A DNA stretch of 20,895 bases from NCBI GenBank assembly GCA_024692105.1, contig JAILMZ010000122.1, positions 1 to 20,895 on the forward strand, given 5' to 3'. Made by a program: the position numbers and the translations under genes. The DNA is from Saccharofermentans sp. Lineage in GTDB: Bacteria; Bacillota_A; Clostridia; Saccharofermentanales; Saccharofermentanaceae. The notes beneath the pieces are model-generated. The model was not told the DNA's origin and made no database searches. It saw only the letters and a list, made by a program, of their open reading frames with translations. This document shows, one piece after another, positions 6,823 through 14,003 of the stretch. Numbering within the stretch: the first letter of the stretch is position 1; each line of letters begins with the position of its first letter.

Positions 6823-6852
6823 AACAAAGCATCCCCAAACTTAAAGGGGATG
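6822..6852 (-). terminator. Terminator after rqcP
   Basis: CATCCCC pairs with GGGGATG (6830-6836 with 6846-6852), 9-nt loop, followed on the minus strand by CTTTGTTGTTTT. It ends the dnaX-ybaB-recR-rqcP transcript; moderate strength because the T-tract is interrupted. Confidence 0.6.
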
Positions 6853-6878
6853 TAACAATAAGTAAGACAATTGTAATC

Positions 6879-7151
6879 TTAGGATTCTTCCTCGGAATTC
6901 TCGTCGGTATCTTCGATGAGTTCGTACATCTCGCGGGCATCTTCGCGGCGTACCGTCTCGGGCAGGCAGAGCACCTTGAAACTGACGACTCCGTTACCGA
7001 ACATAATGGAGACGATGTCTCCGATCTTGAGTTTTGTACCGGGTTTTGCGACTTTGCCGTTTACCGTGACACGTCCTGTGGAGCACACGTCATTGGCGAC
7101 GGTGCGGCGCTTGATGACACGGGACAGCTTAAGGAATTTATCAAGTCTCAT
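6879..7151 (-). CDS. rqcP: RNA-binding S4 domain protein, RqcP/YabO family (ribosome-associated quality control)
   Basis: 90 aa. The S4 domain fills residues 1-60: MRLDKFLKLSRVIKRRTVAND and GRVTVNGKVAKPGTKLKIGD, the alpha-L RNA-binding motif. The C-terminal 25 residues are acidic. YabO/RqcP binds stalled 50S subunits with RqcH during alanine tailing of nascent chains; assignment rests on the S4 pattern and location. The ATG at 7151 is preferred over an upstream TTG at 7169 because the S4 domain begins there and GGGAG precedes it. The start overlaps the end of recR by 11 bp, so translation is probably coupled. Confidence 0.85.
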   Translation of the reverse strand: MRLDKFLKLSRVIKRRTVANDVCSTGRVTVNGKVAKPGTKLKIGDIVSIMFGNGVVSFKVLCLPETVRREDAREMYELIEDTDENSEEES

Positions 7152-7767
7152 CGCCGGCTCCCGGACCAAGAGATACTCTGCCCTTCAGGGCATTTGCGAG
7201 GGTAAGGTCATCCACGTATTCGATGTCAGAACCCATGGGAAGACCTGAAGCAAGACGCGTGACCTTGATCCCCGACGGCGTGAGCATCCTTGACAGATAC
7301 AGCGCAGTCGCGTTGCCTTCCGCATTCTGGTTGGTCGCAATGATGACTTCCGTTATCTCGCTGTGTTCGGAAAGCCTCTTGATGAGCTGGGGTATCGTTG
7401 TATCGCCTATGCCCTTCTTGCCCAGCGGGTCGAACACACCGTGAAGGACATGGTAGAGACCTTTGTACTCATGCATCCTCTCGAAAGAAGACACCTCTCT
7501 CGGGGTCTCAACAACCAGCAGCGTGCTCTTGTCGCGGGTGGTATCCGAACATATGCGGCACGGATCCGAGTCCGTGAAATTCTGGCAGCAACTGCACCTT
7601 ATCGTGGACTTTCGAGCATTGATTATCGAGTCCGACAGGGCCTTGGCCTTGTCTTCGTCCATCGCAAGGATGTGAAATGCCATGCGCTGAGCTGACTTCC
7701 CGCCTATTCCGGGAAGATTGGACAGCTGTGATATAAGATTCTGAATGGAAGGAGAGTATCCGGACAT
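7141..7767 (-). CDS. recR: Recombination protein RecR
   Basis: 208 aa, slightly over the usual ~200. It acts with RecO/RecF in loading RecA at gaps. N-terminal helix-hairpin-helix with LPGIGGKSAQRMAFHIL (about 18-34); zinc finger C-S-C-C...C-R-I-C (about 58-73); Toprim domain opening at LLVVETPREV (about 83-92); C-terminal Walker-B-like and YVDDLTLANAL region. Start ATG 7767 is one base after the ybaB stop, with the ribosome site inside ybaB. The dnaX-ybaB-recR order is the standard Bacillota arrangement. Confidence 0.96.
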   Translation of the reverse strand: MSGYSPSIQNLISQLSNLPGIGGKSAQRMAFHILAMDEDKAKALSDSIINARKSTIRCSCCQNFTDSDPCRICSDTTRDKSTLLVVETPREVSSFERMHEYKGLYHVLHGVFDPLGKKGIGDTTIPQLIKRLSEHSEITEVIIATNQNAEGNATALYLSRMLTPSGIKVTRLASGLPMGSDIEYVDDLTLANALKGRVSLGPGAGDET

Positions 7768-7768
7768 A

Positions 7769-8104
7769 TCAGAAGGGCAGCTTGACTCCGCCTGTGATGG
7801 AGTTCAGACGCTTCTGGGATTCTGCTTCGAGTTCGTCTGCAGCCTGGTTGAATGCTGCCATCATAAGATCTGCAAGACCTTCTGCGTCATCGGGATCGAT
7901 AACGGAAGGATCGATCTCAACGCCGTAGATCTTGTGATCACCGCCTAAGATGACCTTGACCTTCTCGCCGCCTGCAGTACCTGTGATGCGCATTGCCGCA
8001 ACTTCAGCCTGAGCAACCTCGAGCTGTCTCTGCATCCTCTGGGCCTGAGCCATCAGGTTGTTTGCGTTGCCTCCGGGCATTCCTCTGAATCCGCCTTTTG
8101 CCAT
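7769..8104 (-). CDS. ybaB: YbaB/EbfC nucleoid-associated protein
   Basis: 111 aa, typical family size. Gly-rich N-terminus (MAKGGFRGMPGGN), then the family helix NLMAQAQRMQRQLEVAQAEVA, the strands with GTAGGEKVKVILGGDHKI, and the helical PDDAEGLADLMMAAFNQA segment. Dimeric DNA-binding protein co-transcribed with dnaX and recR. ATG preceded by AGGAGGAATATAACC. Confidence 0.95.
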   Translation of the reverse strand: MAKGGFRGMPGGNANNLMAQAQRMQRQLEVAQAEVAAMRITGTAGGEKVKVILGGDHKIYGVEIDPSVIDPDDAEGLADLMMAAFNQAADELEAESQKRLNSITGGVKLPF

Positions 8105-8138
8105 GGTTATATTCCTCCTGAATACTTATTATCTTTTA

Positions 8139-10277
8139 TCAGTCGTCATCACCGAAGTGGACGTTGGTGTTGATCCCTTTTTCCTGCGCGCGTCTCTGGA
8201 ATTCTTCCGCAAGCCTTTCCTGCTCTTGGTCCTCTTTGGCCTTGAGCATGTTCCTGTACTGATCCTCGGTGCAGAGGAACAGGTGCTCTGCGGCAAATTC
8301 CCTCTTTGCCATGGGTGCGATGGTTCTCAAAGCCGGTGCCTTCTTGACGTTGATCATGAGCTTTGAATCCTCGTTCGCGAAAACGATATACGCACTGTCG
8401 CCATCCAGTTTCAGGGAAGATCTCTCGAGTGCAGTTCCAGCGTTGGAACATTCTTCGGGAAGACCTGCGATGAATCTCTTCCACCTTACCGCAACATCCG
8501 CGCTGTCCGGTGTGAATTCGGGCACTCTGATATCGCTCTTCGGCGTCTCGACGATGAGGCTTGAACGGTCCATCTGCTCTGCGAGCTGCGTCGTGTGAGC
8601 AGGCTCGGGTGCAGGTTCCGGTTCGGGCTCGGGCTGCTGAGTAAATGTGCTGCCCACCTTCAGATCGTCAAGGAAAGAAGATCCGAGTCCTGCAAGGAAA
8701 TGCGAAGGCGCTTCTTCCTTCTCGGGAGAAGGAGCCGGCTTCTCTGTCTCAGGTTCATCTTCAGGCTCATCATCACGATCGGGCTCTGTCACAGGTGCGA
8801 CCACTGGTGCAGAGTCTTCCTCATCTTCGGATGAAGTATTTGAAGAACCTAATGACGACATAAAGCTGAACAATGATGTTTCCTTGGGACCTTCTTCAGC
8901 TGCGGGTTCTTCTTTAGTCTCTTCTTTCTCTTCCGGCTCGGGTTCGGACACTTCGGGATTTGCTTCCGGTTCTTCTTCCTTTGCCTTCAATGCTTCTTTC
9001 TGCTTTGCAAAGATGCTGACAGGTGCCTTGGCGGGCTCGGGTTCGGGTTTGGTTTCTTCCTCTTTCACCGGTTCTTCAACGGCAGGTTCTGCCTTGACCG
9101 GCTCAGCGAAAGATATCTTCTTTGCCGCTTCTGCCTGCTTTGCCGCGAAATCCGGGATGACCAGAGGCTCGACGGGCAGGCGTGATTTCTTGCCGCACAG
9201 TCTGAGCATCATTATCTCGAAACTCGTGGTGATGTCCGGAGACCACTTGAATTCGGAGACCTCCTTGGACAGATATGTGATATATCCCGAGAGTGTATCC
9301 GCACTTACCTTGTTGGCGGTAACATACATCTCGTGTATGGTGTCGGTTGTATAGGGGAGGAGTCTCGTCGGATCGGGCATTACGCGGATCACGAGAAGAT
9401 CCCTGAAGTAGTGTGCCAGTTCAAGGGTGAACTTGACATAATCGCGGCCGCTCTCGTGAAGCTCGGCCATAAGTCCAATGAGTTCGTCGAATCTGGCATC
9501 GATCAGAGCGTTTGCAGTCTTGAACAAGAAACTGTTGTCGACTGTACCGGTCGTATCCTCGACATCTGCTCCTGTGATGGTCTTGCCGCCTGTTACCGCC
9601 CTCATCTGATCGAGCAGCGTAAGGGCATCTCTCATTGCACCGTCGGACTGCGCAGCGATGAGACCCAATGCTTCGTCATCGACAGAGATATTGTCCTTGT
9701 CTGCAACATAGCGCAGACGCTCGATGATCCTGTCGCGCGAGATTCTCTTGAAGTCATATCTCTGGCACCTGGACAGGATCGTTGAAGGAATCTTATGGAC
9801 CTCTGTCGTGGCAAAGAGGAATATGACGTGTGCCGGAGGTTCCTCGAGTGTCTTGAGGAGGGCGTTGAACGCACCCTGGGACAGCATGTGGACCTCGTCG
9901 ACGATATAGACCTTATACTTTGCGGCAGACGGCGCGAAATTAACCTGCTCCGTTATCTGCCTTATGTTGTCAACACTGTTGTTGGAAGCGGCATCCATCT
10001 CGATGACATCGAGAATGCTGCCGTTAAGTATCCCCTTACAGGTGGGGCACTCATTGCACGGATTGCCGTTAACGGGATGCTCGCAGTTTACTGCTCTGGC
10101 AAAGACCTTGGCTATAGTGGTCTTACCTGTGCCGTGCTGTCCGCAGAAGAGATACGCATGTCCGATCCTGCCATCAATGATCGACTGACGAAGCGCGGTA
10201 ACGGCTTCCTTTTGTTCGACGATATCGTCGAATGTCTGAGGCCTGAACCGTCTGTACAACGCCAAGTGTTCTTCCAT
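8139..10277 (-). CDS. dnaX: DNA polymerase III subunit gamma/tau
   Basis: 712 aa. AAA+ clamp-loader ATPase. Opening LYRRFRPQTFDDIV (7-20); Walker A GQHGTGKTT (46-54); zinc module Cys65, Cys74, Cys77, Cys80; Walker B YIVDEVH (124-130); sensor-1 region FLFATTEVHKIP; SRC arginine finger (169-171). Domain III helices run to about 370. A long, low-complexity Glu/Pro-rich linker (about 370-570, with repeated PEPEP and EEP units) leads to a C-terminal domain that should bind the polymerase. No A-AAA-AAG-type slippery site with a following stem was noticed near the domain III boundary, so a shorter gamma form is not supported. ATG preceded by AAGGGGGAACATCC, right after the SRP RNA T-tract. Confidence 0.97.
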   Translation of the reverse strand: MEEHLALYRRFRPQTFDDIVEQKEAVTALRQSIIDGRIGHAYLFCGQHGTGKTTIAKVFARAVNCEHPVNGNPCNECPTCKGILNGSILDVIEMDAASNNSVDNIRQITEQVNFAPSAAKYKVYIVDEVHMLSQGAFNALLKTLEEPPAHVIFLFATTEVHKIPSTILSRCQRYDFKRISRDRIIERLRYVADKDNISVDDEALGLIAAQSDGAMRDALTLLDQMRAVTGGKTITGADVEDTTGTVDNSFLFKTANALIDARFDELIGLMAELHESGRDYVKFTLELAHYFRDLLVIRVMPDPTRLLPYTTDTIHEMYVTANKVSADTLSGYITYLSKEVSEFKWSPDITTSFEIMMLRLCGKKSRLPVEPLVIPDFAAKQAEAAKKISFAEPVKAEPAVEEPVKEEETKPEPEPAKAPVSIFAKQKEALKAKEEEPEANPEVSEPEPEEKEETKEEPAAEEGPKETSLFSFMSSLGSSNTSSEDEEDSAPVVAPVTEPDRDDEPEDEPETEKPAPSPEKEEAPSHFLAGLGSSFLDDLKVGSTFTQQPEPEPEPAPEPAHTTQLAEQMDRSSLIVETPKSDIRVPEFTPDSADVAVRWKRFIAGLPEECSNAGTALERSSLKLDGDSAYIVFANEDSKLMINVKKAPALRTIAPMAKREFAAEHLFLCTEDQYRNMLKAKEDQEQERLAEEFQRRAQEKGINTNVHFGDDD

Positions 10278-10291
10278 GGATGTTCCCCCTT

Positions 10292-10314
10292 AAAAATAAA
10301 AAACGTCCATCCCG
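10292..10314 (-). terminator. 3' end and T-tract of the SRP RNA
   Basis: The 3' arm CGGGATG pairs with the RNA's own 5' end and is followed by GACGTTTTTTATTTTTA. dnaX begins only about 15 nt later, so it depends on readthrough or on processing of the SRP transcript. Confidence 0.5.
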
Positions 10315-10450
10315 CCCAAAACACGTCAGAACAGGCTTCCCCGCGGCACACGCGGAAATCCGCTTACTGCTGCTTCCTTCCGGACCTGACAGGGTTCACG
10401 GCACCGAGTTGCACGGGACCAGAATCTGATGCAGATCAGACGGGATGAAC
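10298..10450 (-). ncRNA. ffs: Signal recognition particle RNA (4.5S/scRNA)
   Basis: On the minus strand the universally conserved SRP core is clear: GTCAGGTCCGGAAGGAAGC (about 10391-10373) followed by AGCAGTAAGC and the GTGTGCCG side of the helix. The ends pair: CATCCCG (10447-10441) with CGGGATG (10314-10308), followed by GACG and TTTTTTATTTTT. An extra small hairpin TCTGAT-CTGC-ATCAGA lies at the 5' side (10440-10425). Predicted length about 150 nt, between the ~100-nt minimal and ~270-nt Bacillus forms. Upstream of dnaX as in other Bacillota. The ends are estimates. Confidence 0.9.
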
Positions 10451-10457
10451 ATTAGAG

Positions 10458-10466
10458 ATTATAGCA
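10458..10466 (-). promoter_or_regulatory. Extended -10 promoter of the SRP RNA
   Basis: TATAAT (10463-10458) preceded by TGC on the minus strand, an extended -10. No clear -35 at the right distance, where the 3' end of the serine-hydrolase-like gene lies. Confidence 0.65.
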
Positions 10467-10478
10467 TAAAAGGTTTAC

Positions 10479-11729
10479 TTATTCCGCATAGCATGCGGAT
10501 ATGAAATCGTATGTGTAGGATGCCAGTGTGACCATGGCCGAATCGGCTGTGGTCTTGTTCTTTGCCTCCACGTAGATTACGAGTATCACGGGTTCGTCAC
10601 CGTCTATTATCGCGCAGTCGATATATGCTCCGAGTTCGGTATTTGTTCCGGAAACGTGATAGATATCCGCGGAATCTCCGAAAGCATCCTTGATGGGGGA
10701 AGGCATCTCGCTGGTCGCCATGTCATTGATCAGTCTCTGATAACAATCCGGATCATTGATGTAGCCTTCGTACAGATATTCAAGATAGCAGGCCATGTCG
10801 TAGCATGTGGTGCGTCTGTTCCCCTTGAGCTCATATCCGCGGTAGTCGGTATAAAGAATCTGCTCCTCATATGAGATATATGAACTTATGGTGTTGATCT
10901 CATTGGTCACCGCTTCCGAGCCTCCGAGAGCGCTTATCAGCATGGACAGGGCTATGTCGTCATTTTTGGTAACGGCATATCTCATGAGTGTCCTTAAATA
11001 GAACTGCTTGCCGGCGGTATATGTGCCGGCGATGTAAGATGTCGAACTGCTGCCTGAACCGTCGTAAGTAAATACCGACGAGAAGTTTGCAAGATTCTCA
11101 TCCGCCTTGTTGCAGAGCACGATGCCGGTGGGGAGGCTCCATGCACCCGAAGGAACAACCGGGTCCAGCTTGCCGAAACCGAGTTCTTCGCCCGTATCAA
11201 GCGATTTGATGACATAACATATACGCAGGCCGGGATTCTCGTTCTGGTACTTGGTTATCTTCTCTTTGAGAGCATCAAGAAGTACGGCGCGCTCCTGATA
11301 TGAGACCGTCCTTGTGGGATAATCATCCCTGAAGTGAATGCCTATGGGCTCGGAGAACGGTTCGGGCTTGTTGTCCTGAGCCGTGCTCTCCGTAGGTTCC
11401 GTGGTCTCTGACTGAGTTGTTGTCTCGGCGATAACGGCAGAGATCACGGTGGTCTCTGCTTCGGTAGTTGTCTCCGTAGTGGTCTCGGTCGTTGTGGAGT
11501 GAACGGGCCTTGAGTACTTTTCCCATTCGGTCGTGGTCGAAGTAGCGGCTCCGACAAGTTCGGGGTATTCTGCCGCATATTGGCGCTGCATTGATGCGAC
11601 CGCCATTATAAAGGCCGTGACGAGTGCCACAACTGCTATGCAGGCGATGATTATGAGCGTCCGTTTGCGTCGGAACTCATGGATACCCTCGGCTTTCTTG
11701 AGAAATGTCGGATTCGGTCTTCGCGCCAT
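10479..11729 (-). CDS. Membrane-anchored class A beta-lactamase-like protein lacking the active-site motifs
   Basis: 416 aa. A basic N-terminus, one membrane segment (about 24-46), then a 70-residue Thr/Glu/Ser-rich extracellular linker with TTTETTTE-type repeats (about 60-125). Residues 145-416 follow the class A beta-lactamase/serine-hydrolase fold: CYVIKSLDTGEELGFG, LPTGIVLCNKADE, RTLMRYAVTKNDDIALSMLISALGG, TTCYDMACYLEYLYEG, and a final strand region. Where active enzymes have S-x-x-K before the (L/V)-P-x-x-x helix this protein has G-A-W-S (195-198); the SDN position reads N-D-D (256-258); K-T-G reads V-S-G (359-361). It is probably a non-catalytic surface protein; binding of wall or another ligand is inference. 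Its start is 2 nt after the fhs stop, with no good ribosome site, suggesting coupling. Confidence 0.78.
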   Translation of the reverse strand: MARRPNPTFLKKAEGIHEFRRKRTLIIIACIAVVALVTAFIMAVASMQRQYAAEYPELVGAATSTTTEWEKYSRPVHSTTTETTTETTTEAETTVISAVIAETTTQSETTEPTESTAQDNKPEPFSEPIGIHFRDDYPTRTVSYQERAVLLDALKEKITKYQNENPGLRICYVIKSLDTGEELGFGKLDPVVPSGAWSLPTGIVLCNKADENLANFSSVFTYDGSGSSSTSYIAGTYTAGKQFYLRTLMRYAVTKNDDIALSMLISALGGSEAVTNEINTISSYISYEEQILYTDYRGYELKGNRRTTCYDMACYLEYLYEGYINDPDCYQRLINDMATSEMPSPIKDAFGDSADIYHVSGTNTELGAYIDCAIIDGDEPVILVIYVEAKNKTTADSAMVTLASYTYDFISACYAE

Positions 11730-11731
11730 GA

Positions 11732-13402
11732 TCAGAACAGTCCGGTTATATCTCCGCTTTCAGATACATTGATATCCAGTGCTGCAGGATGCGGGGGAAG
11801 TCCGGGCATCGTGAGGATGGTACCTGTAAGACCGACGATATAGCCTGCGCCTGCAGACAGATGGCAGTCTCTTACGGTAAGAGTGAAGCCTTCGGGACGT
11901 CCGAGAGCCTTGGGGTCATCGGAGAGCGAGTACTGTGTCTTGGCAAGGCATACGGGAAGATCACCGTAGCCGTCTGCCGTGAACTTGTCGATCTTCGCCT
12001 TTGCTTCGGGGAGGATGTCGACCTTGGCCGCACCATATATCTTGGTTGCAATCTTTGTTATCTTTTCTTCTACGGTTTCGTTCAGCTCGTAAGCGTAATT
12101 AAGCTTGCCGGATGACTTGGGGATTGCAGCTAGGACTGCTTCAGCCAGATCGATTCCGCCGTCTCCGCCCTTGGCGAAGATCTCAGTGGGAACGCATGCC
12201 GCGCCGAGCTTGGCACACTCTTCTTCCATCACTGCAAGTTCCTCATCCGTGTCTGTGAGGAATCTGTTTGCCGCAACGACAGCAGGGATGCCGTAAGAAT
12301 TGATGTTCTCGACATGCTTTGCAAGGTTTACGAAACCTCTTCTTACTGCCTCGGGATCGGGCTTGGAAAGATCAGCCCTGTCGACGCCGGCATTGTACTT
12401 GAGAGATCTTACCGTGGAGACTATGACGCATGCATCAGGGCAGAGGCCTGCTTCACGGCACTTGATGTCGAGGAACTTCTCAGCTCCGAGGTCAGCTCCG
12501 AAACCTGCTTCAGTGACGGTTATGTCACCGAGTTTCATTGCGGCCTTGGTGGCGATTATCGTGTTGCAGCCGTGAGAGATGTTGGCGAACGGACCGCCGT
12601 GAACGAATGCGGGAACGCCTTCAAGTGACTGCACGAGATTAGGGCAGAGGGCATCCTTGAGTACTGCGGTCATGGCACCGTCCGCACCGAGGTCGCCTGC
12701 GGTTACGTTCTTGCCGTCCTTGTCGCATGCGATGATGAGACCTGCCAGTCTTCTTCTCAGATCTTCAAGGTCCTTGGCCATGCAGAATGTTGCCATGACT
12801 TCGGATGCCGCGGTTATGGTGAAGTGGTCGGTCCTGGTGACGCCGTCCTTGCCGCCGGAAGCAGCTATTGTGACATTTCGAAGTGTACGGTCGTTCATGT
12901 CGAGACATCTCTTCCAGTAGATGCGCTCGGGATCGATGTTCAGCTCGTTGCCCTGATAGATGTGGTTGTCGATCATTGCGGCGAGAAGATTGTTAGCCGT
13001 TGTGATGGCGTGGATGTCGCCGGTAAAGTGCAGGTTGATATCCTCCATGGGGATGACCTGTGAATATCCGCCGCCGCACGCGCCGCCCTTTACGCCGAAA
13101 ACAGGTCCCAAAGAGGGTTCCCTGAGGGCTAATACGGTCTTCTTGCCGAGCTTGGTAAGAGCCTGTGCGAGACCAACGCTCACGGTGGTCTTACCTTCTC
13201 CTGCGGGGGTAGGGTTCATTGCCGTTACCAATATGAGCTTGGCATCGGGATTGTCTTTGAGTCCGTCGATGACTTCAAGAGGGACCTTGGCTTTGTACTT
13301 TCCGTAACACTCGATATCCTGAGCGGAAAGACCGAGCTTGCCGGCGATGCTTTCAATGCGTTCGGGGTTGGCCTGCTGTGCTATCTCGATGTCGCTTAAC
13401 AT
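11732..13402 (-). CDS. fhs: Formate-tetrahydrofolate ligase
   Basis: 556 aa, the normal family length. It makes 10-formyl-THF from formate, THF and ATP, feeding purine and other one-carbon pathways. P-loop TPAGEGKTTVSVGLAQAL, then SLGPVFGVKGGACGGGYSQVIPMEDINLHFTGD, and the C-terminal TGTILTMPGLPPHPAA are strong family blocks. The frame runs 38 codons further upstream, but ATG 13402 is chosen: it follows ACCGGAGGTAGAGAAC and gives the usual N-terminus. It has its own promoter, with two NrdR-box-like palindromes just upstream. The serine-hydrolase-like gene follows 2 nt after. Confidence 0.97.
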   Translation of the reverse strand: MLSDIEIAQQANPERIESIAGKLGLSAQDIECYGKYKAKVPLEVIDGLKDNPDAKLILVTAMNPTPAGEGKTTVSVGLAQALTKLGKKTVLALREPSLGPVFGVKGGACGGGYSQVIPMEDINLHFTGDIHAITTANNLLAAMIDNHIYQGNELNIDPERIYWKRCLDMNDRTLRNVTIAASGGKDGVTRTDHFTITAASEVMATFCMAKDLEDLRRRLAGLIIACDKDGKNVTAGDLGADGAMTAVLKDALCPNLVQSLEGVPAFVHGGPFANISHGCNTIIATKAAMKLGDITVTEAGFGADLGAEKFLDIKCREAGLCPDACVIVSTVRSLKYNAGVDRADLSKPDPEAVRRGFVNLAKHVENINSYGIPAVVAANRFLTDTDEELAVMEEECAKLGAACVPTEIFAKGGDGGIDLAEAVLAAIPKSSGKLNYAYELNETVEEKITKIATKIYGAAKVDILPEAKAKIDKFTADGYGDLPVCLAKTQYSLSDDPKALGRPEGFTLTVRDCHLSAGAGYIVGLTGTILTMPGLPPHPAALDINVSESGDITGLF

Positions 13403-13436
13403 GTTCTCTACCTCCGGTATTTTTATTAACCCTTCG

Positions 13437-13465
13437 ATTGTAAATAAAATCACATCAGTTTTCAA
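13437..13465 (-). promoter_or_regulatory. Sigma-A-type promoter of fhs
   Basis: On the minus strand TTGAAA (13465-13460), 17-nt spacer, TACAAT (13442-13437); each hexamer is one base from consensus. Start near 13430, leader about 28 nt. Confidence 0.78.
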
Positions 13466-13478
13466 ACAGAGCCTCAAA

Positions 13479-13526
13479 ACACAATATTTTGTGAGGTGTG
13501 TGATAAATTCCCACAATATATTGTGT
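13479..13526. promoter_or_regulatory. Tandem NrdR-box-like palindromes between fhs and veg
   Basis: Two 16-bp palindromes: ACACAATATTTTGTGA (13479-13494) and CCACAATATATTGTGT (13511-13526). They match the published NrdR consensus acaCwAtATaTwGtgt at 14 and 15 of 16 positions. Centres are 32 bp apart with a 16-bp linker, about three helical turns, which is the spacing known for NrdR box pairs. The left box lies 13 bp from the fhs -35, the right box 6 bp from the veg -35. Confidence 0.65.
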
Positions 13527-13532
13527 TTTTCA

Positions 13533-13561
13533 TTGACAAATTATCAAGTAAATGTTAGAGT
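13533..13561 (+). promoter_or_regulatory. Promoter of veg
   Basis: TTGACA (13533-13538), exact 17-nt spacer, TAGAGT (13556-13561) with an upstream TG (extended -10). Start near 13568; the leader of about 60 nt contains a repeated CCGAGTTG-G-rich element. Confidence 0.75.
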
Positions 13562-13576
13562 TGTGAGGAATAGCAC

Positions 13577-13619
13577 CCGAGTTGAGGGGTCAGACAATTT
13601 ACAATTCCGAGTTGGGGGG
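13577..13619 (+). repeat. Direct repeat CCGAGTTG(A/G)GGGG in the veg leader
   Basis: CCGAGTTGAGGGG at 13577-13589 and CCGAGTTGGGGGG at 13607-13619, 30 bp apart, 12 of 13 identical. The second copy supplies the veg ribosome binding site; the first has no start codon after it. Confidence 0.6.
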
Positions 13620-13628
13620 ATTTGTCCA

Positions 13629-13895
13629 ATGATAATCAGTTCTGATCTGGCTAAGTGCCGCGAGAAGTTTGAAGAACTTTTGGGAAAGAGGATCGTTTGC
13701 AAGACTAACGGCGGCCGTAAGAGGATCATTACCTATATCGGAACAGTTGAGCACTGCTATCCCAATGTATTCACTCTCAGATGCCAGGGTGAGAACGGCA
13801 AGCAGTCGCTGGTATCTTTCAGCTACATCGACGTCCTGACAAGAACAGTCCGCGTCGGAATAATGCCCGAGAAGGCTGAAGAAGTAGCTGTCTGA
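13629..13895 (+). CDS. veg: Veg family protein
   Basis: 88 aa, like B. subtilis Veg (86). LGKRIVCKTNGGRKRIITYIGTVEHCYPNVF aligns with the family's L-G-x-x-x-x-x-x-x-N-G-G-R-x-x pattern, followed by VSFSYIDVLTRTVRVGI. In Bacillus, Veg is abundant and promotes biofilm gene expression; its molecular role is unclear. The ATG at 13629 is preferred over the much longer open frame that begins inside fhs: it follows a GGGGGGA ribosome site downstream of a strong promoter. It is divergent from fhs and has its own terminator. Confidence 0.93.
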   Translation: MIISSDLAKCREKFEELLGKRIVCKTNGGRKRIITYIGTVEHCYPNVFTLRCQGENGKQSLVSFSYIDVLTRTVRVGIMPEKAEEVAV

Positions 13896-13927
13896 TAACT
13901 CTTGATTTACCGGCAGAATGGAACAAA

Positions 13928-13961
13928 GTCATCTCGCGAATTCCGCGGGATGGCTTTTTTT
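13928..13961 (+). terminator. Terminator of veg
   Basis: GTCATCTCGCG (13928-13938) pairs with CGCGGGATGGC (13944-13954), 11 bp with two G-U pairs, 5-nt loop, then seven T. Confidence 0.9.
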
Positions 13962-14003
13962 GTTTAACTTTTCTTTGTTTCTATATTAATGTAAAATTTG
14001 GAC

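Noticed and set aside
8647..9354. Ser/Gly-rich long open frame on the plus strand
   Set aside because: It is the complement of the Glu/Pro-rich linker of dnaX; no ribosome site or family features.
8139..10277. Programmed frameshift producing a short gamma subunit of DnaX
   Set aside because: No A-AAA-AAG slippery run with stimulatory stem noticed near the domain III end; the one A-run near the C-terminus is in the wrong place.
10485..10499. CCGCAT-GCT-ATGCGG hairpin at the end of the beta-lactamase-like gene as a terminator
   Set aside because: No T-tract follows directly; it lies in coding sequence and overlaps the SRP promoter region.
13479..13526. Rex operator reading of the palindromes
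   Set aside because: Rex sites have TTGT...ACAA polarity (TTGTTAA-N4-TTAACAA); these palindromes are ACACAA...TTGTGT, which fits NrdR and not Rex.
13338..13628. Upstream extension of the veg frame
   Set aside because: It runs through the fhs start, the divergent promoters and the operators; Veg homology begins after 13629.
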